From contig NC_081555.1 of the NCBI RefSeq assembly GCF_963082655.1, forward strand, positions 147,895,551-147,959,550: 64,000 bases of DNA, given 5' to 3'. The number at the start of each line of letters is the position of its first letter. Within the stretch, counting starts at the first letter, position 1. Made by a program: the position numbers and the translations under genes. The notes beneath the pieces are model-generated. The model made no database searches, was not told the origin of the DNA, and worked only from the letters and a program-made list of their open reading frames with translations. The DNA is from Stomoxys calcitrans. Taxonomy: Eukaryota; Arthropoda; Insecta; Diptera; Muscidae. Of this stretch, positions 23,101 to 33,289 are shown piece after piece.

Positions 23101-26100
23101 GGCCTGCAAACAGCGGCGAACGAATCTACCCAGACACGTTGATAAGACGAATTTGTTTCAACGAGCAACGCAATAAAATCCTAGACACGAATGACCAATA
23201 CTAAGCACTCGATGAGTGGACACTTGAGAGAGTTTGGGCTGAAGCTCCGGCGCAGCATATGCGTGGTCACACTTTCCCTTTCTTCTTCAGGGTCTAACTT
23301 TCCCGCTTTTCTTGAAGGTTTTGAAACCACCTTTGTTTTTGTGTGCACCACTAGTTGGTTGTTGCCCAATTGAGGATTCTGCCCGGGCAACCCCACCCTT
23401 GACCAGTGATGCCAACAATTTACCAGCAAAAACCGTAACAAATTTTGTAAAAAAGAGTAAAAAGGCACCAACTTGGATTTTTGGAAAATTAAAGAAAATG
23501 GTGCATCATTTTGAAAAAAAAAAAAATTTGGAATCACAACGGATATACGAAATGATGCAAAATAATGACTCGTCGCCATCAAATATCTTCGCCTTAGTCG
23601 TTCAGATGTTGATTTGGTCAAACCATAGAAACGCCAAGGTTCAAATCCCGGGTAGAGCCTCAGAAAAAGTTTTCAGTGGTGGTGTTCCTCTCATAAATGC
23701 TGGCCACATGTGTGGTGTTATCAGCCATTTAAGACTCATCTATGGAGAAATGTGGTTAAGCAGCACGCCGTTCGGACTCAAAAAGAGGTAGTACCTGATC
23801 ATTGGCCTATAACTTTAGTTGGACTTTATTCATTGAAACATGAAATTTTGCACAAATATTTACTTCCTATTGGTGTAGGCCATAATAGGCCATATCGGTC
23901 TATGTTTTTATATTGGTGATATGTAAATCGATTCCGGAGCTTGATTTCTTGAGCCTCTGGAGGGAGCAATTCTTATCCGATTTGGCTGAATTTTTACCCA
24001 AAATGTTTTGTTATGGCTTCCAATACCAGTGTTGAGTATGGTTCAAATCGGTCCATAACCTAACATAGCAGCCATATAAACTGATCTGAGATCTTGACTT
24101 CTTGAGCCGCTAGAGGGCGCAATTACTAATCGATTTAGCTGAAAATTTGCAAGAAGTAATTGGCTGCCAACAATTGTGCCAAGTATGGTTCAAATCGGTC
24201 TATAACCTGAAATAGCTCCCATATAAACCGATCTCGACTCTTGACTTCTTGAGCCGCTAGAGGGCGCAATTATTAATCGATTTGGCTGAAATTTGCATGA
24301 CGTCTTTTGTTTTGACTACCAACAGCTGTGACAAATATGGTTCAAACCGGTCTATAAGATACAGCTCCCATATAAGCCGATCTCTGATCTTGATTTCTTG
24401 GGCCGCTAGAGGGCGCAATTATTATACGATTTGGCTGCAATTGACTTGAAATTGAAGAATGACTTCCATATAGACCGATCCGCCGATTTATGATCTTAGG
24501 CCAATAAAAGCCACATTTATTATCCGAAATTGCTAAAAATTGGGACAGTGAGTTGTGTTCGACCCCTAGACATCATTCGTTAGTTTGGCCCAGATCAGTC
24601 CAGGTTTGGATATAGCTTCTATATAGACCGATCAGCCGATTAAGGGTCTTAAGCCCATAAAAGTCACATTTATTATCCGATTTTGCTGAAAATTGCGACA
24701 GTGTGTTGTGTTACGTCCTTCGACATCCTTCGTCAATTTGGCTCAGATCGGTTCAGATTTGGATATAGCTGCCATATAGACCGATCCTCTGATTTAGTGT
24801 CTTAGGGCCATAAAAGCCACATTTATTATCCGATTTTGCTGATATTTGGGACAGTGAGTTGTGTTAGGTCCTTCAATATCCTTCGTTAGTTTGGCCCAGA
24901 TCGGTCCAGGTTTGGATATAGCTGCCCTATAGACCGATCCGCCGATTTAGGGTCTTAGGCCCATAAAAGTCATATTTATTATCCGATTTTGCTGAAATTT
25001 AAGACAGTGAGTTGAGTTAGGTCCTTCGACATTCTTCGTTAGTTTGGCCCAGATCGGTCCAGATTTGGATATAGCTGCCATATAGACCGATCTCTCGGTT
25101 TTAGGTTTTGGGGCCATAAAAGGCGCATTTATTGTCCGATTTTGCCAACATTTTAGACAAAGAGTTGTGTTAGGCCCTTCGACATCATTTGTTAGTTTGG
25201 CCCAGATCGGTCCAGGTTGGGATATAGCTGCCATATAGACCGATCTACCGATTTAGGGTCTTAAGCCCATAAAAGTCACATTTATTATCCGATTTTGCTG
25301 AAATTTAAGACAGTGAGTTGTGCTAGACTCCTCGACATCATTCGTTAGTTTGGCCCAGATCGGTCCAGGTTTGGATATAGCTGCCATATAGACCGATCTC
25401 TCGGTTTTAGGTTTTGGGGCCATAAAAGGCGCATTTATTGTCCGATTTTGCCAACATTTTGGACAAAGAGTTGTGTTAGGCCCTTCGACATCATTTGTTA
25501 GTTTGGCTCAGATCGGTCCAGGTTGGGATATAGCTGCCATATAGACTGATCTATCGATTTAGGGTCTAGGCCCATAAAAGCTACATTTATTATCTGATTT
25601 TGCTGAAATTTGGGACAGTGAGTTGTGTTACGCCCTTCGACATCCTTCTTCAATTTCACTCAGATCAGTCCAGGTTTGGATATAGCTGCTATATAGACCG
25701 ATCCTCCGATTTGGGGTCTTAAGCCCATAAAAGTCACATTTATTATCCGATTTTGCTGAAAATTGCAACAGTGAGTTGTGTTACGTCCTTCGACATCCTT
25801 CGTCAATTTGGCTCAGATCGGTTCAGATTTGGATATAGCTGCCATATAGACCGATCCTCTGATTTAGTGTCTTAGGGCCATAAAAGCCACATTTATTATC
25901 CGAAATTGCTAAAAATTGGGACAGTGAGTTGTGTTCGACCCCTAGACATCATTCGTTAGTTTGGCCCAGATCAGTCCAGGTTTGGATATAGCTTCTATAT
26001 AGACCGATCAGCCGATTAAGGGTCTTAAGCCCATAAAAGTCACATTTATTATCCGATTTTGCTGAAAATTGCGACAGTGTGTTGTGTTACGTCCTTCGAC

Positions 26101-28637
26101 ATCCTTCGTCAATTTGGCTCAGATCGGTTCAGATTTGGATATAGCTGCCATATAGACCGATCCTCTGATTTAGTGTCTTAGGGCCATAAAAGCCACATTT
26201 ATTATCCGATTTTGCTGATATTTGGGACAGTGAATTGTGTTAGGTCCTTCAATATCCTTCGTTAGTTTGGCCCAGATCGGTCCAGGTTTGGATATAGCTG
26301 CCCTATAGACCGATCCGCCGATTTAGGGTCTTAGGCCCATAAAAGTCATATTTATTATCCGATTTTGCTGAAATTTAAGACAGTGAGTTGAGTTAGGTCC
26401 TTCGACATTCTTCGTTAGTTTGGCCCAGATCGGTCCAGATTTGGATATAGCTGCCATATAGACCGATCTCTCGGTTTTAGGTTTTGGGGCCATAAAAGGC
26501 GCATTTATTGTCCGATTTTGCCAACATTTTGGACAAAGAGTTGTGTTAGGCCCTTCGACATCATTTGTTAGTTTGGCTCAGATCGGTCCAGGTTGGGATA
26601 TAGCTGCCATATAGACTGATCTATCGATTTAGGGTCTAGGCCCATAAAAGCTACATTTATTATCTGATTTTGCTGAAATTTGGGACAGTGAGTTGTGTTA
26701 CGCCCTTCGACATCCTTCTTCAATTTCACTCAGATCAGTCCAGGTTTGGATATAGCTGCTATATAGACCGATCCTCCGATTTGGGGTCTTAAGCCCATAA
26801 AAGTCACATTTATTATCCGATTTTGCTGAAAATTGCAACAGTGAGTTGTGTTACGTCCTTCGACATCCTTCGTCAATTTGGCTCAGATCGGTTCAGATTT
26901 GGATATAGCTGCCATATAGACCGATCCTCTGATTTAGTGTCTTAGGCCCATAAAAGCAACATTTATTATCCTATTTTGCTGATATTTGGGACAGTGAGTT
27001 GTGTTAGGCCCTTCGACATCAGTCGTCAATTTGGCTCAGATCGGTCCAAATTTGGTTATAGCTGCCATATAGACCGATCTTCCGATTTAGGGTCTTAGGC
27101 CCATAAAAGCCACATTTATTATCCGATTTTGCTGAAATTTAAGACAGTCAGTTGAGTTAGGCTCTTCGACGTTCTTCGTCAATTTGGCCTAGATCGGTCC
27201 AGATTTGGACATAGCTGTCATATAGACCGATCTCTCGGTTTTAGGTTGTGGGGCCATAAAAGGAGCATTTATTATCCGATTTTGCTGAAATTTTAGACAG
27301 TGAGTCGCGTTGGGCTTTTCGTCGTCTTTCATCAATTTGGCCCAGATCGGTGCAGATTTGAATATAGCTGCCATATAGACCGATATCTCGATTTCAAGTC
27401 TTGGCCCCATAAAAGGCTCATTTATTGTCCGATTTCGCCGAAATTTGGGACAGTGTGTTATGTTAGGCTCTTCGACATTTTTCTGCAACTTGGCCAAAAT
27501 CGGTCCAGATTTGGATATACCTGCCATATAGACCGATATCTCGATTTCAAGTCTTGGCCCCATAAAAGGCGCATTTATTAACCGATTTCACTGAAATTTG
27601 ACACAGTGCTTTATATTAGGCTTTCCAACATCCGCGTCGTGTATGGTTCAAATCGGTTTATTTTTATATATATAGCTACTAAAAGACCAATTATATTGTT
27701 GTACAAAATTGAGCAATAACTTGTACTTATTATTATTTGGTCCAAATCGGATCATATTTCGATATAACTGCTATGGGACATAAGGTATGCAATTTGGATT
27801 TTGATGAAATGTGGTTTACATATATACCCGAGGTGGTGGGTATCCAAAGTTCGGCCCGGCCTAACTTAACGCCTTTTACTTGTTTGACTTTATGGCGTCG
27901 CTTTTGTGGGATTTGTGTGCAGAGTTGCATTTTTGCAACGTGACACTCAAATACATAGCTCAACGCGCTCATTCTATTTTGGCCTTAAGCCCTTCATACG
28001 GATATTGGATATTATCTTGTGGAGACTATATTTCCTGATGATTGGTTCTAAGATATTCTTCTTATGCTTGCAATAAAAGCTACTCCACTCTACATTTCTT
28101 GATAGTTGGTCCAAAAATATTCTCCTTTCGTATTCTTGCAATAAAGTCTCCCATGACGATTTAATGCCATGGTCATGGCAAGCGATAGAAGAAAAGAATA
28201 TAGCTTTGGTCTTCTCTTGAGATTGACCACACATAGACCAACTCCCGTTAAAGAATTCATACTTACTTGAATGCTTCCATGCTATCCAAAAACCATATGG
28301 ATTTCTCGCGGTTAGCATATGTATGGTAAAATCTCTCCCACAATTCGTCATCGGTCATATTTTCCTCTGTCATATCTTTGGGATAGTGTTCACCTTCCAC
28401 CTGATATCGGATAATGGCATTGTCGGTTTGGACTCTACCCAGCACTTCATCAATCAAGTCACCCTGATAGCGACGACCCGAGCTACTTATGGCATATTGG
28501 CCCAATGTAACTGGCGATATAGTATGATTGGCAAAATCGTTTTTTATAATCCAAACGATTGACAAAATTAGCCGTAGACTATCCACTGGATGGACACTTT
28601 CCAAAGTATATTCCATTAATGGACTCATGGCATGCAT
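20139..28637 (-). CDS. Ir-A: divergent ionotropic receptor, 643 aa, three exons
   Basis: Exons 28637-28267, 21764-21221 and 21155-20139 join in frame. Donor GTAAGT after AA and acceptor TTCACAG give a phase-2 junction (EAFKKLERD). The second intron is only 65 bp and phase 0. IRs are iGluR-derived cation channels of chemosensory neuron membranes that usually work with a co-receptor. Residues 135-305 are the extracellular part with YFLLIYTG, the NMHGC motif (231-235) and the start of S1 (PYM..GIEG.LIGLL..MNFTI). M1 is about 361-381, the pore loop about 399-420, M2 about 421-447 (RNFARFILVVWIW..VLRTAY), S2 about 455-595 and M3 about 601-622, with a short cytosolic tail. The start ATG at 28637 is the first in frame; the N-terminus has a hydrophobic LRLILSIVWII but no classic signal peptide, so a further 5' exon is possible. 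Intron 1 (6502 bp) is filled with repeats. The Ir7-like assignment is tentative. Confidence 0.8.
21813..21910 (-). mobile_element. HINE-B tail fragment near the exon-2 acceptor of Ir-A
   Basis: Inverted HINE-B end: AGTAAGTTGGGGC, the hairpin AGTCGGGCG..CGACT and AATACCCTACACC. It lies about 48 bp upstream (in gene orientation) of the splice acceptor at 21764. Confidence 0.6.
21911..22190 (+). mobile_element. element G, 5' end fragment
   Basis: CCGAACCGGGCCCGCTCCGC and GCGCCTTCTTTAA match the other end of element G at about 53450-53478 (inverted there). A fragment of its monomer (GTCGTGATTGGTCTATATAT, GGTGGGTTTAGGG) follows. Confidence 0.5.
22191..22335 (-). pseudogene. LINE RNase H domain fragment
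   Basis: Minus-strand translation gives FRIVWVPGYNRVRGDERADDLVV and then SMSLDNPKPFGST. This is the C-terminal RNase H region of R1/I-group LINEs (WVPGH, G-N-ADELA; the His is Tyr here). It overlaps the left arm of the inverted repeat at 22299-22632. Confidence 0.65.
22299..22632. repeat. large inverted repeat (fold-back) with an 11-nt spacer
   Basis: Left arm 22299-22449, spacer 22450-22460, right arm 22461-22632. The inner 55 bp of each arm (22395-22449 and 22461-22515) are perfect complements. The outer parts match with small indels. Both outer ends carry the LINE RNase H phrase GTGCCGGGC, as complement on the left and direct on the right. The inner parts derive from element G. Confidence 0.85.
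22633..22975 (+). mobile_element. element G monomer fragments
   Basis: Monomer phrases TTTTCATTTGAGTCCCATAT recur near 22697 and 22885, with GGAGTTTTGGGGTTGGGGC near 22938. No end is present. Confidence 0.5.
22976..23590. other. unassigned intronic sequence of Ir-A
   Basis: Contains a short direct repeat of TGTGTAGACTGTAG near 23000-23030 and an A-rich run near 23515. The translated frames have no recognisable domain; a degraded LINE or other repeat is possible. Confidence 0.35.
23591..23814 (+). mobile_element. tRNA-derived SINE copy
   Basis: GGTTCAAATCCCGGG at about 23639 resembles a pol III B box. The body runs through ATAAATGCTGGCCACATGTG, then AGCAGCACGCCGTTCGGACTC and ends near CTGATCATTGGCC. 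The central segment is shared with the copies at 38545 and 55736. Confidence 0.6.
23815..27882 (+). mobile_element. large HINE-A without a head, about 4 kb of monomers
   Basis: The first part (to about 24450) consists of monomers with CTTGACTTCTTGAGCCGCTAG; the rest are monomers with GATTTGGATATAGCTGCCATA and AGACCGATC. It ends with GAGGTGGTGGGTATCCAAAG, the hairpin and GCCTTTTACTTG at 27882. The head is missing, apparently replaced by the SINE. It makes up most of intron 1 of Ir-A. Confidence 0.75.
24497..26950 (+). repeat. higher-order tandem duplication of 153-bp monomers
   Basis: Successive monomers can be told apart by their variants. A nine-monomer series starting about 24497 (marker CCGAAATTGCTAAAAATTGG, then GCCGATTAAGGG, and so on) is repeated from about 25890 as a seven-monomer series. 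The offset is 1376 bp early in the unit and 1070 bp later on (9 and 7 times about 153), so two monomers were lost from the second unit at the TCTCGGTTTTAGG monomers. The two units look almost identical. Confidence 0.8.
27883..28266. other. start of intron 1 of Ir-A, unassigned
   Basis: Contains an imperfect direct duplication around CTTGCAATAAA (near 28067 and 28134). No coding feature. Confidence 0.4.
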
Positions 28638-29395
28638 TATATGGTAGAAGTGGCAATCATTTATACAGCATACAAATTGTTTCACTCTTTAGACTATAAA
28701 TGTTTAATTTTTTAAGATTTTTGCTCCTCTGTTAAAACTTTAGTCTGTTAAGCCTGGCTATCAATTGTTGACTGGCGAAAAAATTTGCTTCGATGCACCC
28801 TGATTGTTGCATGTTCATCATTTGGCATTTGAATAATTTGATGGTAATAACACTGTAGCAACTAAACATCAATGGACACGATATTGTATGGCATTGCCAA
28901 AACACATATTTACCTTGAAAAATAAACAAGCTCCTTTTTTGTTGATTTTGGTTTTGTAATTTTGCTGCTATCTTTAAATGAGCACTAAATACAGAGTTTT
29001 GTTTCTATTTGATTTATTAAACACAATAAAGGCGCCAAGGACAAAGAAGGCTGAAAATGAGCAAAGGCCTAAGTTAAAAGGTTGTGAGAACTATTAGGGC
29101 GGGAAGAGTAGAAAGCTCAAAAACCATAGAGGGTGGGCTGTCCCAAAGAGTAGCCGAACAGACATATAGATGGATCTAGTAGTATAATTATATTGCAAAT
29201 TGCAAATTTTGACCATGACCATTCCACTAAGGAACAGGGGTAAACTTCTTCTGTATACTGCCGTAAACAGCGGTAACCTTCTAAATAGCGGTAACCTTTA
29301 AGTTTAAGAAAAACGACAGAAAGACAAACGGTACAGAAAAGATAGGCCAACAGACGGATATGGTTAAGCCGAATCAGAATAAGCTCTTTACGGAA
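28638..29395. other. 5' flank of Ir-A, promoter region not resolved
   Basis: Non-repetitive, AT-rich sequence upstream of the assigned start codon. A short match to the SINE 3' end (CATTCCACTAAGGAACAGGG) lies near 29220. No convincing TATA box or initiator was identified. An upstream non-coding or signal-peptide exon could lie here. Confidence 0.4.
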
Positions 29396-29864
29396 TGAAT
29401 CTACGATATGGCCTTAAAAGGCCATTTTAGAAGGTTTTATTGGCCTAAGGCCCTAAATTGGAGGATCGGTCTATATAGCAGCTATATCCAAATTTGATCC
29501 CATGAGGGACAAATTGACGAAGGATGTCTAAGGGTCTTACACAACTCACTGTCCCAAATTTCAGCAAAATCGGATAATAAATGTGCCATTATGGGCCTAA
29601 GACCCTAAATTGGAGGATTGGTCTATATAGCAGCTATATCCAAATCTGATTCCATCAGGGTCAAATTGACGAAGGATACCTAAGGGACCTACACAACTCA
29701 CTGTCCCAAATTTCAGCCAAATCGGATAATAAATGTGGCTTTTATGGGCCAAAGACCCTAAATCGGAGGATCGGTCTATATGGCAGATATATCCAAATCT
29801 ACACTGATCTGGGCAAAATTGACGGAAGATGTCAAAGGGCCTAACACAACTCACTGTAGTCGTT
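29396..29864 (-). repeat. HINE-A monomer fragment, minus orientation
   Basis: Three monomers marked by GGTCTATATAGCAGCTATAT, about 153 bp apart. It ends at TCACTGTAGTCG, where a plus-oriented fragment begins. Confidence 0.7.
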
Positions 29865-30304
29865 AAATTCTAAGACGATTTAACGGTGTCCGTGTGTCTG
29901 TCCGTCCGTCTGTTCTAATCGCTCTAGAACCTTCAAAAATTGAGATATTGAGCTGAAATTTGGCACAGATACGTCTTTTTAATGCACGCAGGTTAAGTTC
30001 TTGAATAGGCCAAATCGGACCATATTTGGATATAGCTGCTATATAGACCGATCTACCGATAAAGGGTCTAATGCCCATAAAAACTTTCATCCGATTTTGA
30101 TGAAATTTGAAACAGTAAGTAGTTTGAGATTTGCCGACAACTGACCTAAATATGGTTTAGATCGGACTATATTTGGATATAGCTTCGATATAGACCGATC
30201 TACCGATAAAGGGACTGAAGACCATAAAAGCTTTATTTACTACCCGATTTTGCTGAAATTTGCAACAGTGGGTTACTGTACCTACACCGACATCTGACCT
30301 AGTA
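29865..30304 (+). repeat. HINE-A fragment, plus orientation
   Basis: Keeps part of the head block (GTCTGTCCGTCCGTCTG near 29897) and about two monomers (TTTGGATATAGCTGCTATATA). With the preceding block it forms an inverted HINE pair. It is followed by element G. Confidence 0.65.
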
Positions 30305-33165
30305 AAAAATTGCTGTTTGTGGGGAATTTTGGGAAAGGGGTAGACCCCCAGAAAATTGGTCCCGAAAATGGGTATCAATTCTTGCTCTACCCCCCAATAC
30401 CTTTCATTTAAGCTCCACATTGTCATGGTTGGTATATATGGCCGATTTAGGGGTGTTTTGGGGATTGGGGTGGTCCACCAAATACTAAGTCTGGAACCTA
30501 TATCAGCAACGTGCTCTATTCTCATATACCTATATACCATTTATTTGAACCCCATATTGCCATTGCCCTCAAAATTGGATATTAAATTCGTTTTCTAATC
30601 TCATTTAAACTCCTTATTGCAAAAGTCAGCAAATATGTCCGGTTTGGGGTATTGGCCGTAAAAACTATAAATATTTAGTTCCAGTCTCTTTAAGACCCAA
30701 ATTGTATTGGTGAGCAAATAAGTCCTATTTGGGGGTTGTCATGGTGGTGGGACGTCCCGTAGACAGTTGGCCCCAAATGTTGATATCAGATACGTGGTCT
30801 ACTCCCAAATACCTTTAATTTGAGCCCCATATTTCCATAGTCGCCAAACATGACCGGCTTGGGGGATGGGCGGCAACTCAGTGAGTTGGCCTTGAAAATA
30901 TATATCGGATTCGTGTTCCACTCTAAAAGCCCTCTTATTTGAGCCTCATATTGCAATAGTCACGAAATACTATTTCGGTGGTGTTGTGGGGCTGGGGTGG
31001 CCCTATTGACACTTTTTCCGAATATCGATATAGGATTTGTGCTTTACTCCCAAAGACCTTTCATTTGAGCCCCATATTGCTATGGTCGTAAATTTGTCCC
31101 CTTTGGGGGATGTTTTTGGGGAGAGGCGGCCCCCCAAATACTTGGTCCCATATTTGGATATCAGATTCGTATTCTTCATTCAAGTACCTTTTATTTAAGC
31201 CCCATATTCCCATGGTCAGTAAATAAGTCCAGTTTGGGGGGTGTTTTGGGAAAGGGGTGGACCCCCAAAAACGTGGTCCCACATTTGGATATCAGATTCG
31301 TATTCTACTCGCAAATACCTTTCATTTGAGTCCCATATTGCCATGGTAGGTAAATATGTCCGATTTAGGAGAGTTTTGGGGCTTGGGGTGGTCCCCCTAA
31401 ACTTGGTCCGATATTTGGATATCAGGTACGTGTTCTTATCCTAAATACCTTCCATTTGAGTCCCATATTGTCGGGATTGGTCTAAATATACGTTTGGTAG
31501 GTTTTAGGGTGGGGAGCCCCCCTTGGACCCTATCCGAAATTTGGATACCAAATTTTTATTTTTAGGGTACTATATGGGAGCACACAAAATTTCGCTTAAA
31601 TCGCACCACCTATTTCCGAGATCTAGCGTTTCTGAAAATTAGGATAAGGGGGAGGGTCCGCCCCCCCTTCAGATATCAAAAAATGTAGTACCCTATTTTC
31701 ACTACGGGATCATTATGCACCATCTGTGAAAATTTCAAAAAATCGGTTTAGCCGTTTCTGAGTCTATAAGGAACACACAAACATACAAACAAACAAACAC
31801 AAATTGATTTTTATACCCTCCACCATAAGATGGGGGGTATACTAATTTCGTAATTCTGTTTGTAACTACTCGAAATATTCGTCTGAGACCCCATAAAGTA
31901 TATATATTCCTGATCGTCGTGACATTTTATGTCGATCTAGCCATGTCCGTCCGTCTGTCCGTCCGTCCGTCCGTCCGTCTGTCGAAAGCACGCTAACTTC
32001 CGATGGAGTAAAGCTAGCCGCTTGAAATTTTGCAAAAATACTTCTTATTAGTGTAGGTCGGTTGGTATTGTAAATGGGCCATATCGGTCCATGTTTTGAT
32101 ATAGCTGCCATATAAACCGATCTTGGGTCTTGACTTCTTGAGCCTCTAGAGTGCGCAATTCTTATCCGATTGGAATGAAATTTTGCACGACGTGTTTTGT
32201 TATGATATCCAACAACTGTGCCAAGTATGGTTCAAATCGGTCCATAACCTGATATAGCTGCCATATAAACCGATCTTGGGTCTTGACTTCTTGAGCCTCT
32301 AGAGTGCGCAATTCTTATCCGAATGGAATGGAATTTCGCACGACGTGTTTTGTTATGATACCCAACAACTATGCCAAGTATGGTTCCAATCGGTCCATAA
32401 CCTGATATAGCTGCCATATAAACCGATCTTGGGTCTTGACTTCTTGAGCCTCTAGAGGGCACAATTCTTATCCGATTTGAATGAAATTTTGCACAAGGTG
32501 TTTCGTTATGATATTCAACTACTGTGCCAAGTATGGTTCAAATCGGTTCATAACCTGATATAGCTGTCATATAAACAGATCTGGGGATTTGACTTCTTGA
32601 GCTTCTAGAGGGCGCAATTCCTATCCGATTTGGCTGAAATTTTGCATGACGCATTTTATTTTTACTTTCAACAACTGTGTCAAATAAGGTTCAAATCGGT
32701 TCATAACCTGATATAGCTGCCATATAAACCGATCTGGGATCTTGACTTCTTGACCCCTAGAGGTCGCAATTATTATCCGATATGCCTGAAATTTTGTACG
32801 ACGGATCCTCTCATGACCATCAACAAACGTGTTTATTATGGTCTGAATCGGTCTATAGCCCGATACAGATCCCATATAAATCGTTCTCTCTATTTTACTT
32901 CGTAAGCCCCAATGGGCGCAATTCTTATACGAATTGCCTGAAATTTTACACAGGTCTCCAATATATAATTCAATTGTGGTCCGAACCGGACCATATCTTG
33001 ATATCGTTTTAATAGCAGAGCAACTGTTTTCTTATATCCTTTTTTGCCTAAGAAGAGATGCCAGGAAAAGAACTCGACAAATGCGATCCATGGTGGAGGG
33101 TATATAAGATTCGGCCCGGCCGAACTTAGCACGCTTTTACTTGTTATATATAAGATGTATATACG
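30305..33165 (+). mobile_element. element G, interrupted by a HINE-A
   Basis: Monomers with CCTTTCATTTGAGCCCCATA and GGGGTGTTTTGGGG run from about 30305 to 31500, followed by the unique 3' region (GGGGGAGGGTCCGCC, GCCGTTTCTGAGTCTATAAG). The final CACAAATTGATTTTT is split from ATATATAAGAT by the HINE-A at 31813-33143. Confidence 0.65.
31813..33143 (+). mobile_element. HINE-A, complete, 1331 bp
   Basis: The head is ATACCCTCCACCATAAGATG. A long GTCCGTCCGTCCGTCTG stretch lies near 31946-31980. Monomer spacing measured at TCTTGGGTCTTGAC (32121, 32274, 32427) is exactly 153. The 3' end has GGTGGAGGGTATATAAG, the TTCGGCC/GGCCGAA hairpin and GCACGCTTTTACTTG. It is inserted in the T-rich 3' end of element G. 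Confidence 0.8.
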
Positions 33166-33166
33166 A

Positions 33167-33172
33167 TTTATT
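33167..33172 (-). promoter_or_regulatory. candidate polyadenylation signal of Ir-B
   Basis: AATAAA on the minus strand about 118 nt after the stop codon, next to the end of the element G remnant. Confidence 0.35.
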
Positions 33173-33289
33173 TTTACCAATAACGCTAAGGTTTAATATA
33201 AGTTAAATACATTTTAATTTCCATGGCCAGCATTTTCCTCCATATATGTAGTATGTCTTTCGACAATGTCGAGACAATTATTATCATTT

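Noticed and set aside
23312..23791. 159-codon open frame in intron 1 of Ir-A
   Set aside because: It crosses an A-rich run and a SINE; no recognisable domain.
24497..26950. Possible CRISPR-like array because of regular repeats
   Set aside because: The whole 153-bp unit is repeated without unique spacers and the sequence is eukaryotic; it is a tandem array in a transposon.
33100..33143. GC-rich hairpin followed by T-rich sequence as a transcription terminator
   Set aside because: The hairpin is the conserved 3' structure of HINE-A and recurs at every copy; rho-independent termination does not apply in an animal nucleus.
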